64,000 bases of DNA from Candidatus Microthrix subdominans. Lineage in GTDB: Bacteria > Actinomycetota > Acidimicrobiia > Acidimicrobiales > Microtrichaceae. Below are positions 8,427 through 17,679 of the stretch, one piece after another. Made by a program: the position numbers and the translations under genes. The notes under the pieces are model-generated. The model worked only from the letters and a program-made list of their open reading frames with translations. It had not been told where the DNA came from and searched no databases. The stretch covers positions 186,001 through 250,000 of the forward strand of contig JADJZA010000007.1 in NCBI GenBank assembly GCA_016719385.1. The letters run 5' to 3'. The first letter of the stretch is position 1, and each line of letters starts with the position of its first letter.

Positions 8427-8490
8427 TACCGATGAGCATCACCGCACCAAGAACACCCAGGCCGACCCCTAAAACTCCCCTGTTCCCTTA

Positions 8491-9407
8491 GTGCCTGTCC
8501 GGTATGTCACCAGAGGCGTGCCCAGGTGATTGCTTGAGGGCTGTTCGGTGTTGGGTGGAGTCGGGCGAGCATCATGGCGATTGAGGCGACCTTGATCCAG
8601 GTTTCGGCGGCGATGGTGGTGTGTTCGAGATCCCGTTTTCCAAGCCGCCGGTAGGCGGACAGCCAAGCGAGCGATCGTTCGACGATCCACCGGTGCTTGA
8701 CCGGGATGAACGTGTTGCGGGACGGGTTCTTGACGATCACGATCTTCAACCTGAGCCGTTCGGCTCGCTTGGCGAGGCCTTGGTAGCCGGAATCGGCGCG
8801 GACGATGCCGAGCATCGAGTTCGTCAGGCGGGCTTTTCGGAGGAGCTGGTGGCCGCCGGCGATGTCGGAGACGTACGCGGAGGTGACGAGCACGGCGATG
8901 AGGAGACCGAGACTGTCAACGATGATATGGCGTTTTCGGCCTCTGATCTTCTTTCCGGCGTCGTAGCCGACCTCCTCTGCACGTCCGGCGTTGGGGACGC
9001 TTTGTGCGTCGATGACCGCTGCCCCTGGGCCAGGATCGTGGCCTGATTGGGTGCGGGCGGCGTTGTGGAGGCGTTGGTGAACGGTGTCCCAGGTGCCGTC
9101 CTCGCGCCAGGCCACGAAGCAGTCGTTGACAGTGGAGCGAGGTGGGAACTCCGATGGCAGGTAGCGCCATTGGCAGCCGGTTCGGGCTTGGTAGAGGATC
9201 GCGTTGACGATGAGCCGTCGAGAGTGAACGTGAGGTCGGCCCATGGTCGACGTTGTTCGAACAGGTCGGCGACGGCCTCCCATTGTTCGTCGGTGAGATC
9301 AGAGGGGTAGGTGCGTTCGTCCGCCATCCCGATAGTTCACTCTACGCGCGATTCATTCGCGCGGATGGTGACCATGAGTGGCCGTCACTCACATACCGGA
9401 CAGGCAC
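8491..9407 (-). mobile_element. IS5-family (IS427-group) insertion sequence, complete
   Basis: Perfect 17-bp inverted repeats GTGCCTGTCCGGTATGT lie at 8491-8507 and, inverted, at 9391-9407. The flanks carry the 3-bp duplication TTA (8488-8490 and 9408-9410), matching the TNA target rule of this family. The 917-bp element contains one transposase split over two frames and sits inside the small gene at 8432-9540. Confidence 0.92.
8507..9327 (-). CDS. IS427-group transposase made by -1 frameshifting
   Basis: The first frame starts at 9327 (MADERTYPSDLTDEQWEAVADLFEQ) and the second covers 9283-8507 with GRPHVHSRRLIVNAILYQARTG, the IS5 sequence QWRYLPSEFPP, VIDAQSVPNAG (first Asp), VRADSGYQG (second Asp) and HRWIVERSLAWLSAYRR (Glu and YREK-like motif). 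The frames overlap, and passing from one to the other near 9270 requires a -1 shift, as is usual in this IS group. The fused protein is about 270 residues, the normal length, and all catalytic residues are present, so the element looks functional. Confidence 0.88.
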
Positions 9408-9651
9408 TTACGGCACAATGCTGGCCGACCCCGACGGGTACCTCTACGACACCGACGGCACAGCCGTCACCATCAAAGGCCGCCAGGTCACCGCCGCTGA
9501 ACTGGACGCAGCAGCCGACGACTGCGAAACGGGACTCTGAACTAAACCGCCACGGCGAACCATCGACGTGGCGCCCCATGGTGAGGTCCCTGAACTCGAT
9601 GCGGACCCACGTGGCGCTGCAGCGTTCGGGAGCCTCATGCGAGCGGATCGG

Positions 9652-9667
9652 TAGGATGGGTCGTGTG
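9652..9667 (+). promoter_or_regulatory. Leaderless -10 box of purL
   Basis: TAGGAT lies at 9652-9657, seven bases before a GTG at 9665. No convincing Shine-Dalgarno sequence separates them, so transcription probably starts at or next to the start codon. An ATG at 9656 overlaps the box and is a less likely start. Confidence 0.5.
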
Positions 9668-11949
9668 AGCGACCCCTCCCCCCAGGCAGCCGACCTCGAC
9701 GCCGAGAGCGGTAGCCCCGAGCCGCCGCTCCATCAGGCGCTCGGACTCACCGACGACGAGTTCGCCCAGATCGGCGAACTGCTCGGCCGGCAACCCAACC
9801 ACCTCGAGCTGGCGATGTACTCGGTGATGTGGTCCGAGCACTGCTCCTACAAGAGCTCCCGGGTGCACTTGGGCCGGTTCCCGACCGAGGCCCCGTGGGT
9901 GCTGGTCGGCCCGGGTGAGAACGCCGGCGTGGTCGACGTGGGCGACGGCATCGCCGTGGCACTGCGCATCGAGAGCCACAACCACCCGTCCGCCATCGAG
10001 CCCTACCAGGGCGCGGCCACGGGCATCGGCGGCATCGTGCGCGACATCTTCACGATGGGCGCCCGCCCGATCGCACTGATGGATCCGTTGCGCTTCGGTC
10101 CGCTCGACGACGCCCGCAGCCGCTGGATCGCCGAGGGCGTCGTGTCGGGCGTGTCCGGCTACGGCAACTCGGTCGGCATCCCCACCGTTGGCGGCGAGGT
10201 GGTGTTCGACGAGACATACACCGAGAACCCGCTGGTCAACGTGTTCTGCCTGGGCATTCTGCCCACCGAGCGGCTGGTGCTGGCCAAGGCCTCCGGCGAG
10301 GGCAACCTGGCGGTGTTGCTGGGCAACTCCACCGGCCGCGACGGCATCGGCGGGGTGAGCGTGCTCGCCTCGGCCGAGTTCGCCGAGGGCGACGAGGCCA
10401 AGCGCCCCAGCGTGCAGGTGGGCGACCCCTTCGAGGAGAAGCGCCTGATCGAGGCGACGCTGGCGCTGCTCGACGCCGGTTTGGTCGTCGGCATTCAGGA
10501 CCTGGGCGGCGCCGGCCTGACCTGTGCCACTTCCGAAACCGCTGCCAACGCCAACATGGGCATGGACGTCGACGTATCGGCCGTGCACCAGCGGGAGCCG
10601 CACATGAGCGCGGTCGAGGTGCTCACCTCCGAGAGCCAGGAGCGCATGCTGGCGATCGTCGAGCCGGAAAACCTCGATGCGGTGTTGGCGATCACCGACG
10701 CCTGGGAGGTGCGGGCATCGGCGATCGGCACCGTGACCGACACTGGCCTGTTGCGGGTGTTCGATGAGGAGGGCGGCGAGGTGTTGGCCGAGGTGCCGGC
10801 GACCACGCTGCACGAGGACGCGCCGCTGTTGCGGCGGCCGTTGGCGCCGCCGGAGGACCTGGACGAGCGCTGGGCCGACGAGCCCGATGTTGCTGCGACC
10901 GGCGACCAGACCAACGTGTTGCTCGGCATGGTGATGGACACTTCGTGGGTGTCGAGCCAGTACGACCACCAGCTGTTTCTCAACACGGTGGTCGGCCCCG
11001 GGGGCGACGCCACCGTGCTACGCCTGCGCGATCCGCGCACCGGCGCCGACACCGGCCGTGGCCTCGGCCTGAGCGCCGACGGCAACCACCGCTGGACCGC
11101 CAGCGACCCCGAGCGGGGCGCCGCCATGGTGGTCGCCGAGTCGGTGATGAACCTGGCTGCGGTCGGCGCCCGACCGCTGGCGCTGGTGAATTGCCTCAAC
11201 TTCGGCAACCCGGAACATCCCGAGGTGATGTGGCAGCTGAGCAGCACCGTCGACGGCATGGCCGGGGCCTGCACGGCGATGGACCTGCCCGTGGTGGGCG
11301 GCAACGTCAGCCTCTACAACACCTCCGGCGGACGGAATATCGACCCGACCCCTGTGGTGACCACGCTGGGCCTGATCGACGACCTCAGCGCCGTGCCGCC
11401 GGGCCTGACGCTGGCCGAGGGAACGACGGTGATGGTGCTCGGTACGCCCACCGAGGGCCTGGCCGGCTCGCGCTGGGCCTGGGATCAGGGGCTTCGGGGC
11501 GGTCGCGTGCCCGAGCCCGACCTGGCGGCGGTGAAGACGGTGGCCGAGCTGACCCGCTCGTTGGTGGCCGATGGCACCGCGCTGGCCGTCCACGACGTCT
11601 CCGAGGGTGGCCTGGCCCTGGCGCTGGCCGAGATGGCGGTGGCCGGCGACGTCGGCCTTGAGACCGACGGCCACGATGGCGGAGATCGGACCGGTTCGAC
11701 AATCCCCGACACGACGGGTGGATGGTTTGGCGAGTCGGCCGGCCGCATGGTCGTCGCTGTGTCCGAGGACGAGCTGGCGGGGGTGTTGGACCGTGCGCAC
11801 GCCGTCGGCGTTGATGCGGTGACCCTTGGCCATGCCGGGGGTCCGTCCTTCGGTTGGGACAGGTGGTTACCGTGGATTTGCAGACACTTCGTGACGAGTG
11901 GCGCAGCCGATTGCCAGCGGCACTCGGCTCCGGCAATCTGTCGGAGTGA
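9665..11949 (+). CDS. purL: Phosphoribosylformylglycinamidine synthase II, one-base frameshift near 3' end
   Basis: PurL converts FGAR, ATP and glutamine-derived ammonia to FGAM in purine synthesis. The protein starts VSDPSPQAADLD and has the small-PurL signatures MWSEHCSYKSS, IESHNHPSAIEPYQGAATG and IGGIVRDIFTMGARPIA, and a second ATP-grasp-like half with VVGGNVSLYN. In the base frame the sequence derails after VTLGHAGG at 11837-11842. Adding one G to the GGGGG run at 11837-11841 restores SVLRLGQVVTVDLQTLRDEW and a stop at 11949, giving 761 residues, normal for the family. This is either a homopolymer sequencing error or a real mutation; an error is likelier because the gene is usually essential for purine prototrophy. 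Confidence 0.9.
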
Positions 11950-11992
11950 ACCGCCCGTCGAGCTCCGTCCCCAGCACGTCAAAGGACCGCCC

Positions 11993-12253
11993 ATGACCGT
12001 GCCCAACGTCACCGCACCGCTTCCGATCGGCGCAGCGGGTCGTTCCCTGTCGGGCGGGGTCGGCGACCATCTCGCGGACCGGCCGCCGGTCTCGAAGCGG
12101 AAGCGCTCGGTTCGCGACCTCACACCTTTTGTCTTCCTTGCGATGATCCTGATCCCGTCGCTGATCGTGCTGTGTCTGGCCATCGCTGACCCGGGTGCCA
12201 AGTCGCCAGGATCGGGCGCCGGCCCGGCTGTCGCCGTCGCCCCCGGCCCCTGA
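11993..12253 (+). CDS. Small single-pass membrane protein, unknown function
   Basis: An ATG at 11993 with AAAGGA seven bases upstream opens an 86-residue frame. The N-terminal half is basic and polar (KRKRSVRD before the membrane segment). One transmembrane helix follows (FVFLAMILIPSLIVLCLAIA) and the tail is rich in Gly, Ala and Pro. Positive charges before the helix predict a cytoplasmic N-terminus. It lies between purL and purF on the same strand, but nothing ties it to purine synthesis. Confidence 0.6.
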   Translation: MTVPNVTAPLPIGAAGRSLSGGVGDHLADRPPVSKRKRSVRDLTPFVFLAMILIPSLIVLCLAIADPGAKSPGSGAGPAVAVAPGP

Positions 12254-12331
12254 ACCACCGCGCCGGCCAGACGACCGTCGACCTGGTGCTCCACATGGTG
12301 TCGACCGCGTTCCCGTGACACACTGAGCGCG

Positions 12332-13975
12332 GTGTTTCCTCCGGATGATCTGGCCCTCATCGACGGACCCGAATCGTGGGACGCCAGCGCGTCCGACGCC
12401 AACGGGGCCGACCTCGACGACGATCGGCCCAAGGAGGCCTGCGGGGTCTTCGCCATTCGTGGTCCCGGGCGCGACGTTTCGCATCTCACCTACCTGGGGC
12501 TCTACGCGCTGCAACACCGCGGCCAGGAATCGGCCGGCATGGCGGTCAGCGATCGCGAGCACATCACCGTGGTCAAGGACATGGGTCTGGTGTCCCACGT
12601 ATTCGACGATCGCACGCTGGCGGCGCTTGACGGGGATCTGGCGATCGGCCACACCCGTTACTCGACCACCGGGTCCAGCGAGTGGCACAACGCCCAGCCG
12701 GTGTACCGGTCCACCGGTTTGGTCCACTTTGCGCTTGGCCACAACGGCAACCTGACCAACTCGGGCGCTCTCGCCGCCGAGACGGCGGTGCTGCCGGGCA
12801 CGATCACCTCCGACACCGACCTGATGGCCGAACTGCTCGCCGATGAACTTGGCTTGGGCAGGGAGCGCGGGGTGGCCGAGGACGAGCTGCTGATCGAGGC
12901 CGTGGCGCATGTGGTGCCCCGCCTCGAGGGAGCGTTCTCGCTGGTGTTGTGCGACACCGACCGGGTGATCGGCGTGCGCGATCCCAACGGGTTCCGCCCG
13001 CTGGTGCTCGGCGCGTTGGACGATGACTGGGTGTTGGCATCGGAGACGGCTGCGCTCGACGTCGTCGGCGCCAAGTTCGTTCGGGAGATCGAGCCCGGCG
13101 AGGTGATCGTCATCGACGACGCCGGGCCGCGCAGCCGCTTCCCCTTCGACGACGATCGCATCAACCCGACACTGTGCCTGTTTGAGTTCGTGTACTTCGC
13201 CCGGCCCGACACCTTCTTGGGTGGACGGGGCGTTCACCGGGCCCGCGTGCGAATGGGCGAGGTGCTGTCCACCCAGCAGCCGGTGGAGGCCGACATGGTG
13301 ATGGGCGTGCCCGAGTCGGGCATGCCGGCGGCGGAGGGATATGCCCGGGCGAGCGGCATTCCCTATGGGCAGGGCCTGGTGAAGAACCGCTATATCGGTC
13401 GAACCTTCATAGCGCCGTCCCAAGAGGTGCGATCGCTCGGGGTGCGCATGAAGCTCAACCCGCTCCGGGAAAATATCAAGGGCCAGCGCCTGATCGTCGT
13501 CGATGACTCGATCGTCCGGGGCACGACCACCAAGGCGATGGTGGCCATGCTCTACGCCGCCGGCGCCGCCGAGGTACACCTGCGGGTGTCGTCGCCGCCC
13601 TATCGCTGGCCGTGCTTCTACGGCATGGACACCGGCGCTCGCGACACCCTGCTCGCCGCCAAGATGACCGTGCCGGAGATCGAGGAGTACCTCGGGGTCG
13701 ACAGCCTGGTGTACCTCGAGCTCGACAAGTTGCTGGCGGCGGTCGGGCCGTCCGCGGGCAGTGACGGAGACCCGGCCGACGAGTTCTGTGCCGCATGTCT
13801 GACCGGGGAGTATCCGGTGGAGATCCCGGTCAACCTGGGCAAGGACGTGCTGGAGGCCCCAAAGGCCCCGCAGCCGTCGCAGGCCTCTCTGCTCGGGACT
13901 GATGGAGACGCCGCAACCCCCGGCCGTCCAGAAGCAGGAGACCGCACCCCGGCATCGATTGGTGCCGGTCGGTGA
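12332..13975 (+). CDS. purF: Amidophosphoribosyltransferase
   Basis: PurF makes phosphoribosylamine from PRPP and glutamine, the committed step of purine synthesis. The GTG start gives 547 residues with a propeptide of about 36 before the catalytic cysteine in EACGVFAI, which would be exposed by processing. The glutaminase half has LYALQHRGQESAGMA and GHTRYSTTG; the transferase half has the PRPP loop LIVVDDSIVRGTTTKAM. Cysteines in FCAACLTGEYP and elsewhere fit the Bacillus-type enzyme that binds a 4Fe-4S cluster. Its stop overlaps the purM start (GTGA), so the two are coupled. Confidence 0.96.
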   Translation: MFPPDDLALIDGPESWDASASDANGADLDDDRPKEACGVFAIRGPGRDVSHLTYLGLYALQHRGQESAGMAVSDREHITVVKDMGLVSHVFDDRTLAALDGDLAIGHTRYSTTGSSEWHNAQPVYRSTGLVHFALGHNGNLTNSGALAAETAVLPGTITSDTDLMAELLADELGLGRERGVAEDELLIEAVAHVVPRLEGAFSLVLCDTDRVIGVRDPNGFRPLVLGALDDDWVLASETAALDVVGAKFVREIEPGEVIVIDDAGPRSRFPFDDDRINPTLCLFEFVYFARPDTFLGGRGVHRARVRMGEVLSTQQPVEADMVMGVPESGMPAAEGYARASGIPYGQGLVKNRYIGRTFIAPSQEVRSLGVRMKLNPLRENIKGQRLIVVDDSIVRGTTTKAMVAMLYAAGAAEVHLRVSSPPYRWPCFYGMDTGARDTLLAAKMTVPEIEEYLGVDSLVYLELDKLLAAVGPSAGSDGDPADEFCAACLTGEYPVEIPVNLGKDVLEAPKAPQPSQASLLGTDGDAATPGRPEAGDRTPASIGAGR

Positions 13976-15060
13976 GCGCTTCGAACGATCGCCCGACAGC
14001 GAATCCTTCCGACGGCGCCACCTACGCCGCGGCGGGCGTCTCCCTCGACGCTGGGGACGAGGCGGTGCGTCGCATCCTGCCCATGTTGCGCCGGACGCAC
14101 ACCCCCGGGGTGATCGCCGACATCGGCGGCTTCGGTGGCCTTTTCGAAATGCCCGCCGGCTATCGACGGCCCGTGCTCGTCTCATCGACCGACGGGGTGG
14201 GCACCAAGCTCGAGGTGGCGCGGCTGGCCGACCGCTGGGACACCGTGGGCCTCGACCTTGTGGCGATGGTGGTCGACGACCTGGTGTGCTCGGGCGCCAA
14301 GCCGCTGTTCTTCCTCGACTATTTGGCGGTCGGTCGTCTCGACCCCGACCGGGTTGAGCTGTTGATGTCCGGCCTGGTGAAGGGCTGCGAGATCGCCGGT
14401 TGTGCGCTCATCGGTGGCGAGATGGCCGAACACCCCGGAACGATGGACCCCGATGCGCTCGACGTCGCCGGTTTTGCCGTCGGCGTCGTCGAACGTGACG
14501 AGATGATCACCGGCGATGCCGTCGTCCCCGGCGACTCGCTGGTCGGCCTGCGGTCGCCCGGCCTGCGCAGCAACGGATTCTCCTTGGCCCGGTCGGTGCT
14601 GATCGATGCCGACGACCCGCGGGCCTCGCTGGCCGCTCCGGCCTACCCCGGCGCACCCGAAGGGCCCTCCGTCGCAGACGAGCTGCTGTGCCCCTCGGTG
14701 ATCTACTCGCCGGCGGTGCAAGCGATGCTGGCTGAGGCCCCGGTGCATGCGGTGGCCCACATCACCGGCGGTGGGCTGGTGGGCAACCTGCCGCGGGCGT
14801 TGCCCGAGCACCTCGCAGCCCACCTGGACGACACCGCCTGGGAGCGCCCCCCGATCGTCGCCGAGATCGCCCGACGCGGCGCCGTGTCCGAGGACGAACT
14901 GCGGCGGGTGTTCAACCTGGGAATCGGCATGGTGATCGCCACGCCCAAGCCCGATGAGGTGATCGCCGCCGCCCGCAGCGTTGGGGTGGAAGCCAGCGTC
15001 ATCGGCGAGGTCGCGCCCGCCGAAGGTGACGTCCGCGTGCGCTTCGACTCCGACCGCTGA
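13972..15060 (+). CDS. purM: Phosphoribosylformylglycinamidine cyclo-ligase
   Basis: PurM closes the imidazole ring, turning FGAM into AIR with ATP. The 362-residue protein starts at a GTG that overlaps the purF stop. It has YAAAGVSLDAGDEAV at the N-terminus (the usual YkdAGVDieaG element), GFGGLFEMP, LVSSTDGVGTKLEVA, MVVDDLVCSGAKPLFFLDY, IGGEMAEHPG and the C-terminal HITGGGLVGNLPR. Length and motif order are typical. It is the last gene of the purL-purF-purM run; a new promoter for the ribosomal genes follows. Confidence 0.96.
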   Translation: MSASNDRPTANPSDGATYAAAGVSLDAGDEAVRRILPMLRRTHTPGVIADIGGFGGLFEMPAGYRRPVLVSSTDGVGTKLEVARLADRWDTVGLDLVAMVVDDLVCSGAKPLFFLDYLAVGRLDPDRVELLMSGLVKGCEIAGCALIGGEMAEHPGTMDPDALDVAGFAVGVVERDEMITGDAVVPGDSLVGLRSPGLRSNGFSLARSVLIDADDPRASLAAPAYPGAPEGPSVADELLCPSVIYSPAVQAMLAEAPVHAVAHITGGGLVGNLPRALPEHLAAHLDDTAWERPPIVAEIARRGAVSEDELRRVFNLGIGMVIATPKPDEVIAAARSVGVEASVIGEVAPAEGDVRVRFDSDR

Positions 15061-15103
15061 GCGAACCGATCGCACCCGGTCCCCGGGCGATCTCCGCCGA
15101 TCA

Positions 15104-15134
15104 TTGGTGAATCGCGCCGATCTGGGTCTACCAT
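15104..15134 (+). promoter_or_regulatory. Candidate promoter for rplM-rpsI
   Basis: TTGGTG at 15104-15109 and TACCAT at 15129-15134 are separated by 19 bases. They would give a leader of about 80 bases before the rplM GTG at 15223. The leader is pyrimidine-rich and could be the target of ribosomal-protein feedback, but no defined structure was recognised. Confidence 0.4.
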
Positions 15135-15222
15135 GGCGAGTCGCCCACGTGGCCTCCTGGCGCTCCTCCTGCGCCGACCCGTTTTCTCTCCCCACCGTTC
15201 CCCATCCGCAAAGGAACCTCCG

Positions 15223-15687
15223 GTGCGCACCTACGCCCCCAACGAAGCCGACATCGAGCGAGCCTGGCATGTCGTCGATGCCGACGGCCTGGTCCTCGGC
15301 CGCATGGCCACCGAGGTCGCCACCATCTTGCGCGGCAAGCACAAGCCGACCTTCGCCCCCAACGCCGATGTCGGTGATCACGTGATCATCATCAATGCCG
15401 ACAAGGTGGTGCTCACCTCCAACAAGGCCGAGCGCAAGCCGATGTACAGCCACTCCGGCTACCCCGGCGGCCTCAAGGAGACCACCTACGCCGCGATGAT
15501 GGACAAGGATCCGGCCGACGCAGTGCGGGGCAGCGTTCGAGGGATGATCCCCAAGAACAGCCTGGGCCGACGCATGCTGAGCAAGCTGCAGGTCTACACA
15601 TCCACCGAATTTCAGGATCAGGGTGGGCATCCCCACGCCGCCCAGAAGCCTCAACCGTTGGCCATCGAACACGCCCGGGCGCGCTGA
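15223..15687 (+). CDS. rplM: 50S ribosomal protein L13
   Basis: A GTG at 15223 with AAAGGA eight bases upstream gives 154 residues beginning MRTYAPNEADIERAWHVVDA. The frame is open to 15133, but the extension is not L13-like. Family motifs are GRMATEVATILRGKHK, FAPNADVGDHVIIINADKV, and GMIPKNSLGRRMLSKLQVY. L13 is an early assembly protein of the large subunit and binds 23S rRNA. It is followed after 23 bases by rpsI, the usual bacterial pairing. Confidence 0.97.
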   Translation: MRTYAPNEADIERAWHVVDADGLVLGRMATEVATILRGKHKPTFAPNADVGDHVIIINADKVVLTSNKAERKPMYSHSGYPGGLKETTYAAMMDKDPADAVRGSVRGMIPKNSLGRRMLSKLQVYTSTEFQDQGGHPHAAQKPQPLAIEHARAR

Positions 15688-15710
15688 GCACCCTCCACAG
15701 GAGCACCATC

Positions 15711-16103
15711 ATGGGACACCCCCTCGTTCAAGCAACCGGCCGACGCAAGCGCGCCGTCGCCCGCGTCCGGGTCCGTCATGGATCCGGCCAGATCACGGTG
15801 AACAATCGCCCGGTTGAGGCGTACTTCCCCAACGAAACCCACCGCATGGTGCTGGCCGAGCCGCTGGTTCTCACCGAGATGGGTGAGAACTACGACATCG
15901 ACGCCACCATCCACGGTGGCGGCCCGACCGGTCAGGCCGGCGCGATGCGCCTCGGCATCGCCCGGGGCCTGGTGGCGCTCGACGCCGACCTGCGCGAGTC
16001 GCTCAAGCGTGCCGGCTTCCTCACCCGCGACGATCGCGAGAAGGAATCCAAGAAGTACGGCCTCAAGAAGGCTCGCAAGGCGCCGCAGTACTCCAAGCGC
16101 TGA
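15711..16103 (+). CDS. rpsI: 30S ribosomal protein S9
   Basis: The 130-residue protein starts MGHPLVQATGRRKRAVARVR and ends with the characteristic KKARKAPQYSKR tail that reaches the P-site tRNA. The core contains ITVNNRP, GGGPTGQAGAMRLGIARGL and the basic ESLKRAGFLTRDDREKE helix. An AGGAG-like site (CACAGGAGC) precedes the ATG. Cotranscribed with rplM; glmM follows after 40 bases, as in many actinobacteria. Confidence 0.97.
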   Translation: MGHPLVQATGRRKRAVARVRVRHGSGQITVNNRPVEAYFPNETHRMVLAEPLVLTEMGENYDIDATIHGGGPTGQAGAMRLGIARGLVALDADLRESLKRAGFLTRDDREKESKKYGLKKARKAPQYSKR

Positions 16104-16143
16104 TGGACGTGGGCGCCCCCGAACGCGGTGGGGCACTTCGGTC

Positions 16144-17523
16144 ATGAGCCTGCGCTTTGGAACCGACGGCGTAAGGGGCGTGGCCAACACCGAGTTGACC
16201 CCCACCTTTGCGCTGGCACTGGGCGCAGCCGTCGTCGACGCGTTTGACACCACTCAGGTGGTGATCGGCGTCGACACCCGGCGGTCGGGTTCCATGCTGG
16301 CCGCGGCGGTCTCCGCCGGGGTCGCCTCCGCCGGGGCGGACGCCATCGAGCTTGAGGTGATCCCGACGCCGGCCGTCGCCCGTGAGGCTCGAGTGCGCAA
16401 CTGCCCCGGCGTGATGGTGTCGGCGTCGCACAATGCGTTCCAGGACAATGGCCTGAAGGTGTTTGGTCCCGGCGGGCAGAAGCTGTCCGATGCCGAGCAG
16501 AGCCGGATCGAGTCGACGATCATGGCCATCCTCACCACCGGCCGCGGCGTTCGCGTGGTCGGCCCCAACGAGATGGCGCAGGAGATCCCGCCGCCGACCG
16601 GCGCCGAGGTGGGCCGCATCGAGTGGGAACCTCAGGTGGCCGAGGACTACGTGGCCGAGCTGGTGCAAGCCGGTGGCGGCGACGGGGCACTTGACGGCAT
16701 GGTGGCGGTGCTCGACGCCGCCCACGGCGCCGGATCGGCCATCGGGCCCCGGGCCCTGCGGCGCCTGGGTGTCGAGCTGAGGGTGATCGGCGACCTGCCC
16801 AACGGCACCAACATCAACGACGGCGTCGGATCCACCGCATTGGGCCCGCTGCGCGAGGCGGTGATGAACCTCGACGGTGCGGTCGGGTTCGCCCTCGACG
16901 GCGACGCCGACCGCTGCCTGGCCGTCGACGAGCACGGCAACGAGATCGACGGCGACCAGATCATTGCCGTCTGCGCGCTTGAGATGGCTCGGGCCGGCAA
17001 GTTGGACAATTCGGCGGTTGCGGTCACCGTCATGTCCAACCTGGGCTTCCGCAAGGCGATGGAGGCGGCCGGCATCGGCGTGGTGGTCACGCCGGTTGGT
17101 GACCGCTACGTGGTCGATGCCATGGCACGCGAGGGTCTGGTGCTTGGCGGCGAACAGTCCGGGCACGTGATCTTTGCCGACGTCGCCACCACCGGCGATG
17201 GCCTGCTCACCGCCATCCGCCTGCTGCGGGTGATGGCCGACCGGCGCAAGCCGCTGGGCGAGCTGACCGCCGAAGCGATGGTGCGTTTGCCCCAGAAGCT
17301 GCGCAACGTCTCGCTCGACGTTCGGCCTCCGGACCTGCTGGAGCGCATCGGCGATGCGGTCGACCGCGCCGAGGCCCGTCTGGGCGACGACGGTCGGGTG
17401 TTGATCCGTCCCTCGGGCACCGAGCCGGTCGTTCGGGTGATGGTCGAAGCACCGACCGCCGAGCTTGCCGCCGAGGTGGCCGACGAGCTGGCCACCGAGG
17501 TCGCACGCGCCGCGTTGGCGTAG
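16144..17523 (+). CDS. glmM: Phosphoglucosamine mutase
   Basis: GlmM interconverts glucosamine-6-phosphate and glucosamine-1-phosphate on the way to UDP-GlcNAc and peptidoglycan. From the ATG at 16144 the protein has 459 residues beginning MSLRFGTDGVRGVAN. It has the phosphoserine loop VMVSASHNAFQDNG, the metal loop ALDGDADRCLAVD, the sugar-binding EQSGHVIF and the phosphate-binding RPSGTEPVVRVMVEA. Everything expected is present. It sits directly upstream of glmS, which supplies its substrate. Confidence 0.97.
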   Translation: MSLRFGTDGVRGVANTELTPTFALALGAAVVDAFDTTQVVIGVDTRRSGSMLAAAVSAGVASAGADAIELEVIPTPAVAREARVRNCPGVMVSASHNAFQDNGLKVFGPGGQKLSDAEQSRIESTIMAILTTGRGVRVVGPNEMAQEIPPPTGAEVGRIEWEPQVAEDYVAELVQAGGGDGALDGMVAVLDAAHGAGSAIGPRALRRLGVELRVIGDLPNGTNINDGVGSTALGPLREAVMNLDGAVGFALDGDADRCLAVDEHGNEIDGDQIIAVCALEMARAGKLDNSAVAVTVMSNLGFRKAMEAAGIGVVVTPVGDRYVVDAMAREGLVLGGEQSGHVIFADVATTGDGLLTAIRLLRVMADRRKPLGELTAEAMVRLPQKLRNVSLDVRPPDLLERIGDAVDRAEARLGDDGRVLIRPSGTEPVVRVMVEAPTAELAAEVADELATEVARAALA

Positions 17524-17679
17524 GACTCAGGCCGGGGCGGCTCCCCAGCGCCGCAACCTTCTACACTGTCAGGGCACTGCCACCGATCGCCATGATGGTT
17601 CCGCCAGTCCCTGCGGACGCCAACACCATCATGATCACCCCACTCGCCGAACCTATCTCGGCTCAAGGAGTTGCCCTCG

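Larger units (their letters stand above)
8432..9540 (+). pseudogene. Small gene split by the IS427-group element
   Basis: Joining 8432-8490 with 9411-9540, which removes the IS and one copy of the TTA duplication, gives an uninterrupted frame of 62 codons. It starts MSITAPRTPRPTPK, passes the junction as LFPYGTMLADPDG, and ends AAADDCETGL. The central part, DPDGYLYDTDGTAVTIKG, continues smoothly into the C-terminal helix. The exact restoration of frame is good evidence that this was a real gene. I do not recognise its family; the neighbouring resolvase remnant suggests a mobile-element accessory protein. Confidence 0.6.

Noticed and set aside
9635..10969. 444-residue antisense frame over purL
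   Set aside because: His/Gly/Val-rich shadow of a high-GC gene; no motifs.
9311..12253. 980-residue frame reported as one gene
   Set aside because: Its first part is in the IS and intergenic region, its middle is purL, and its end is a frameshifted tail fused to a separate small membrane protein with its own ribosome-binding site.
11867..14185. 772-residue antisense frame over purF
   Set aside because: It covers purF and purM on the opposite strand and has only low-complexity composition.
17524..17679. glmS ribozyme or riboswitch
   Set aside because: The leader has an apparent TACACT box and AAGGAG site but no recognisable glmS-ribozyme core.
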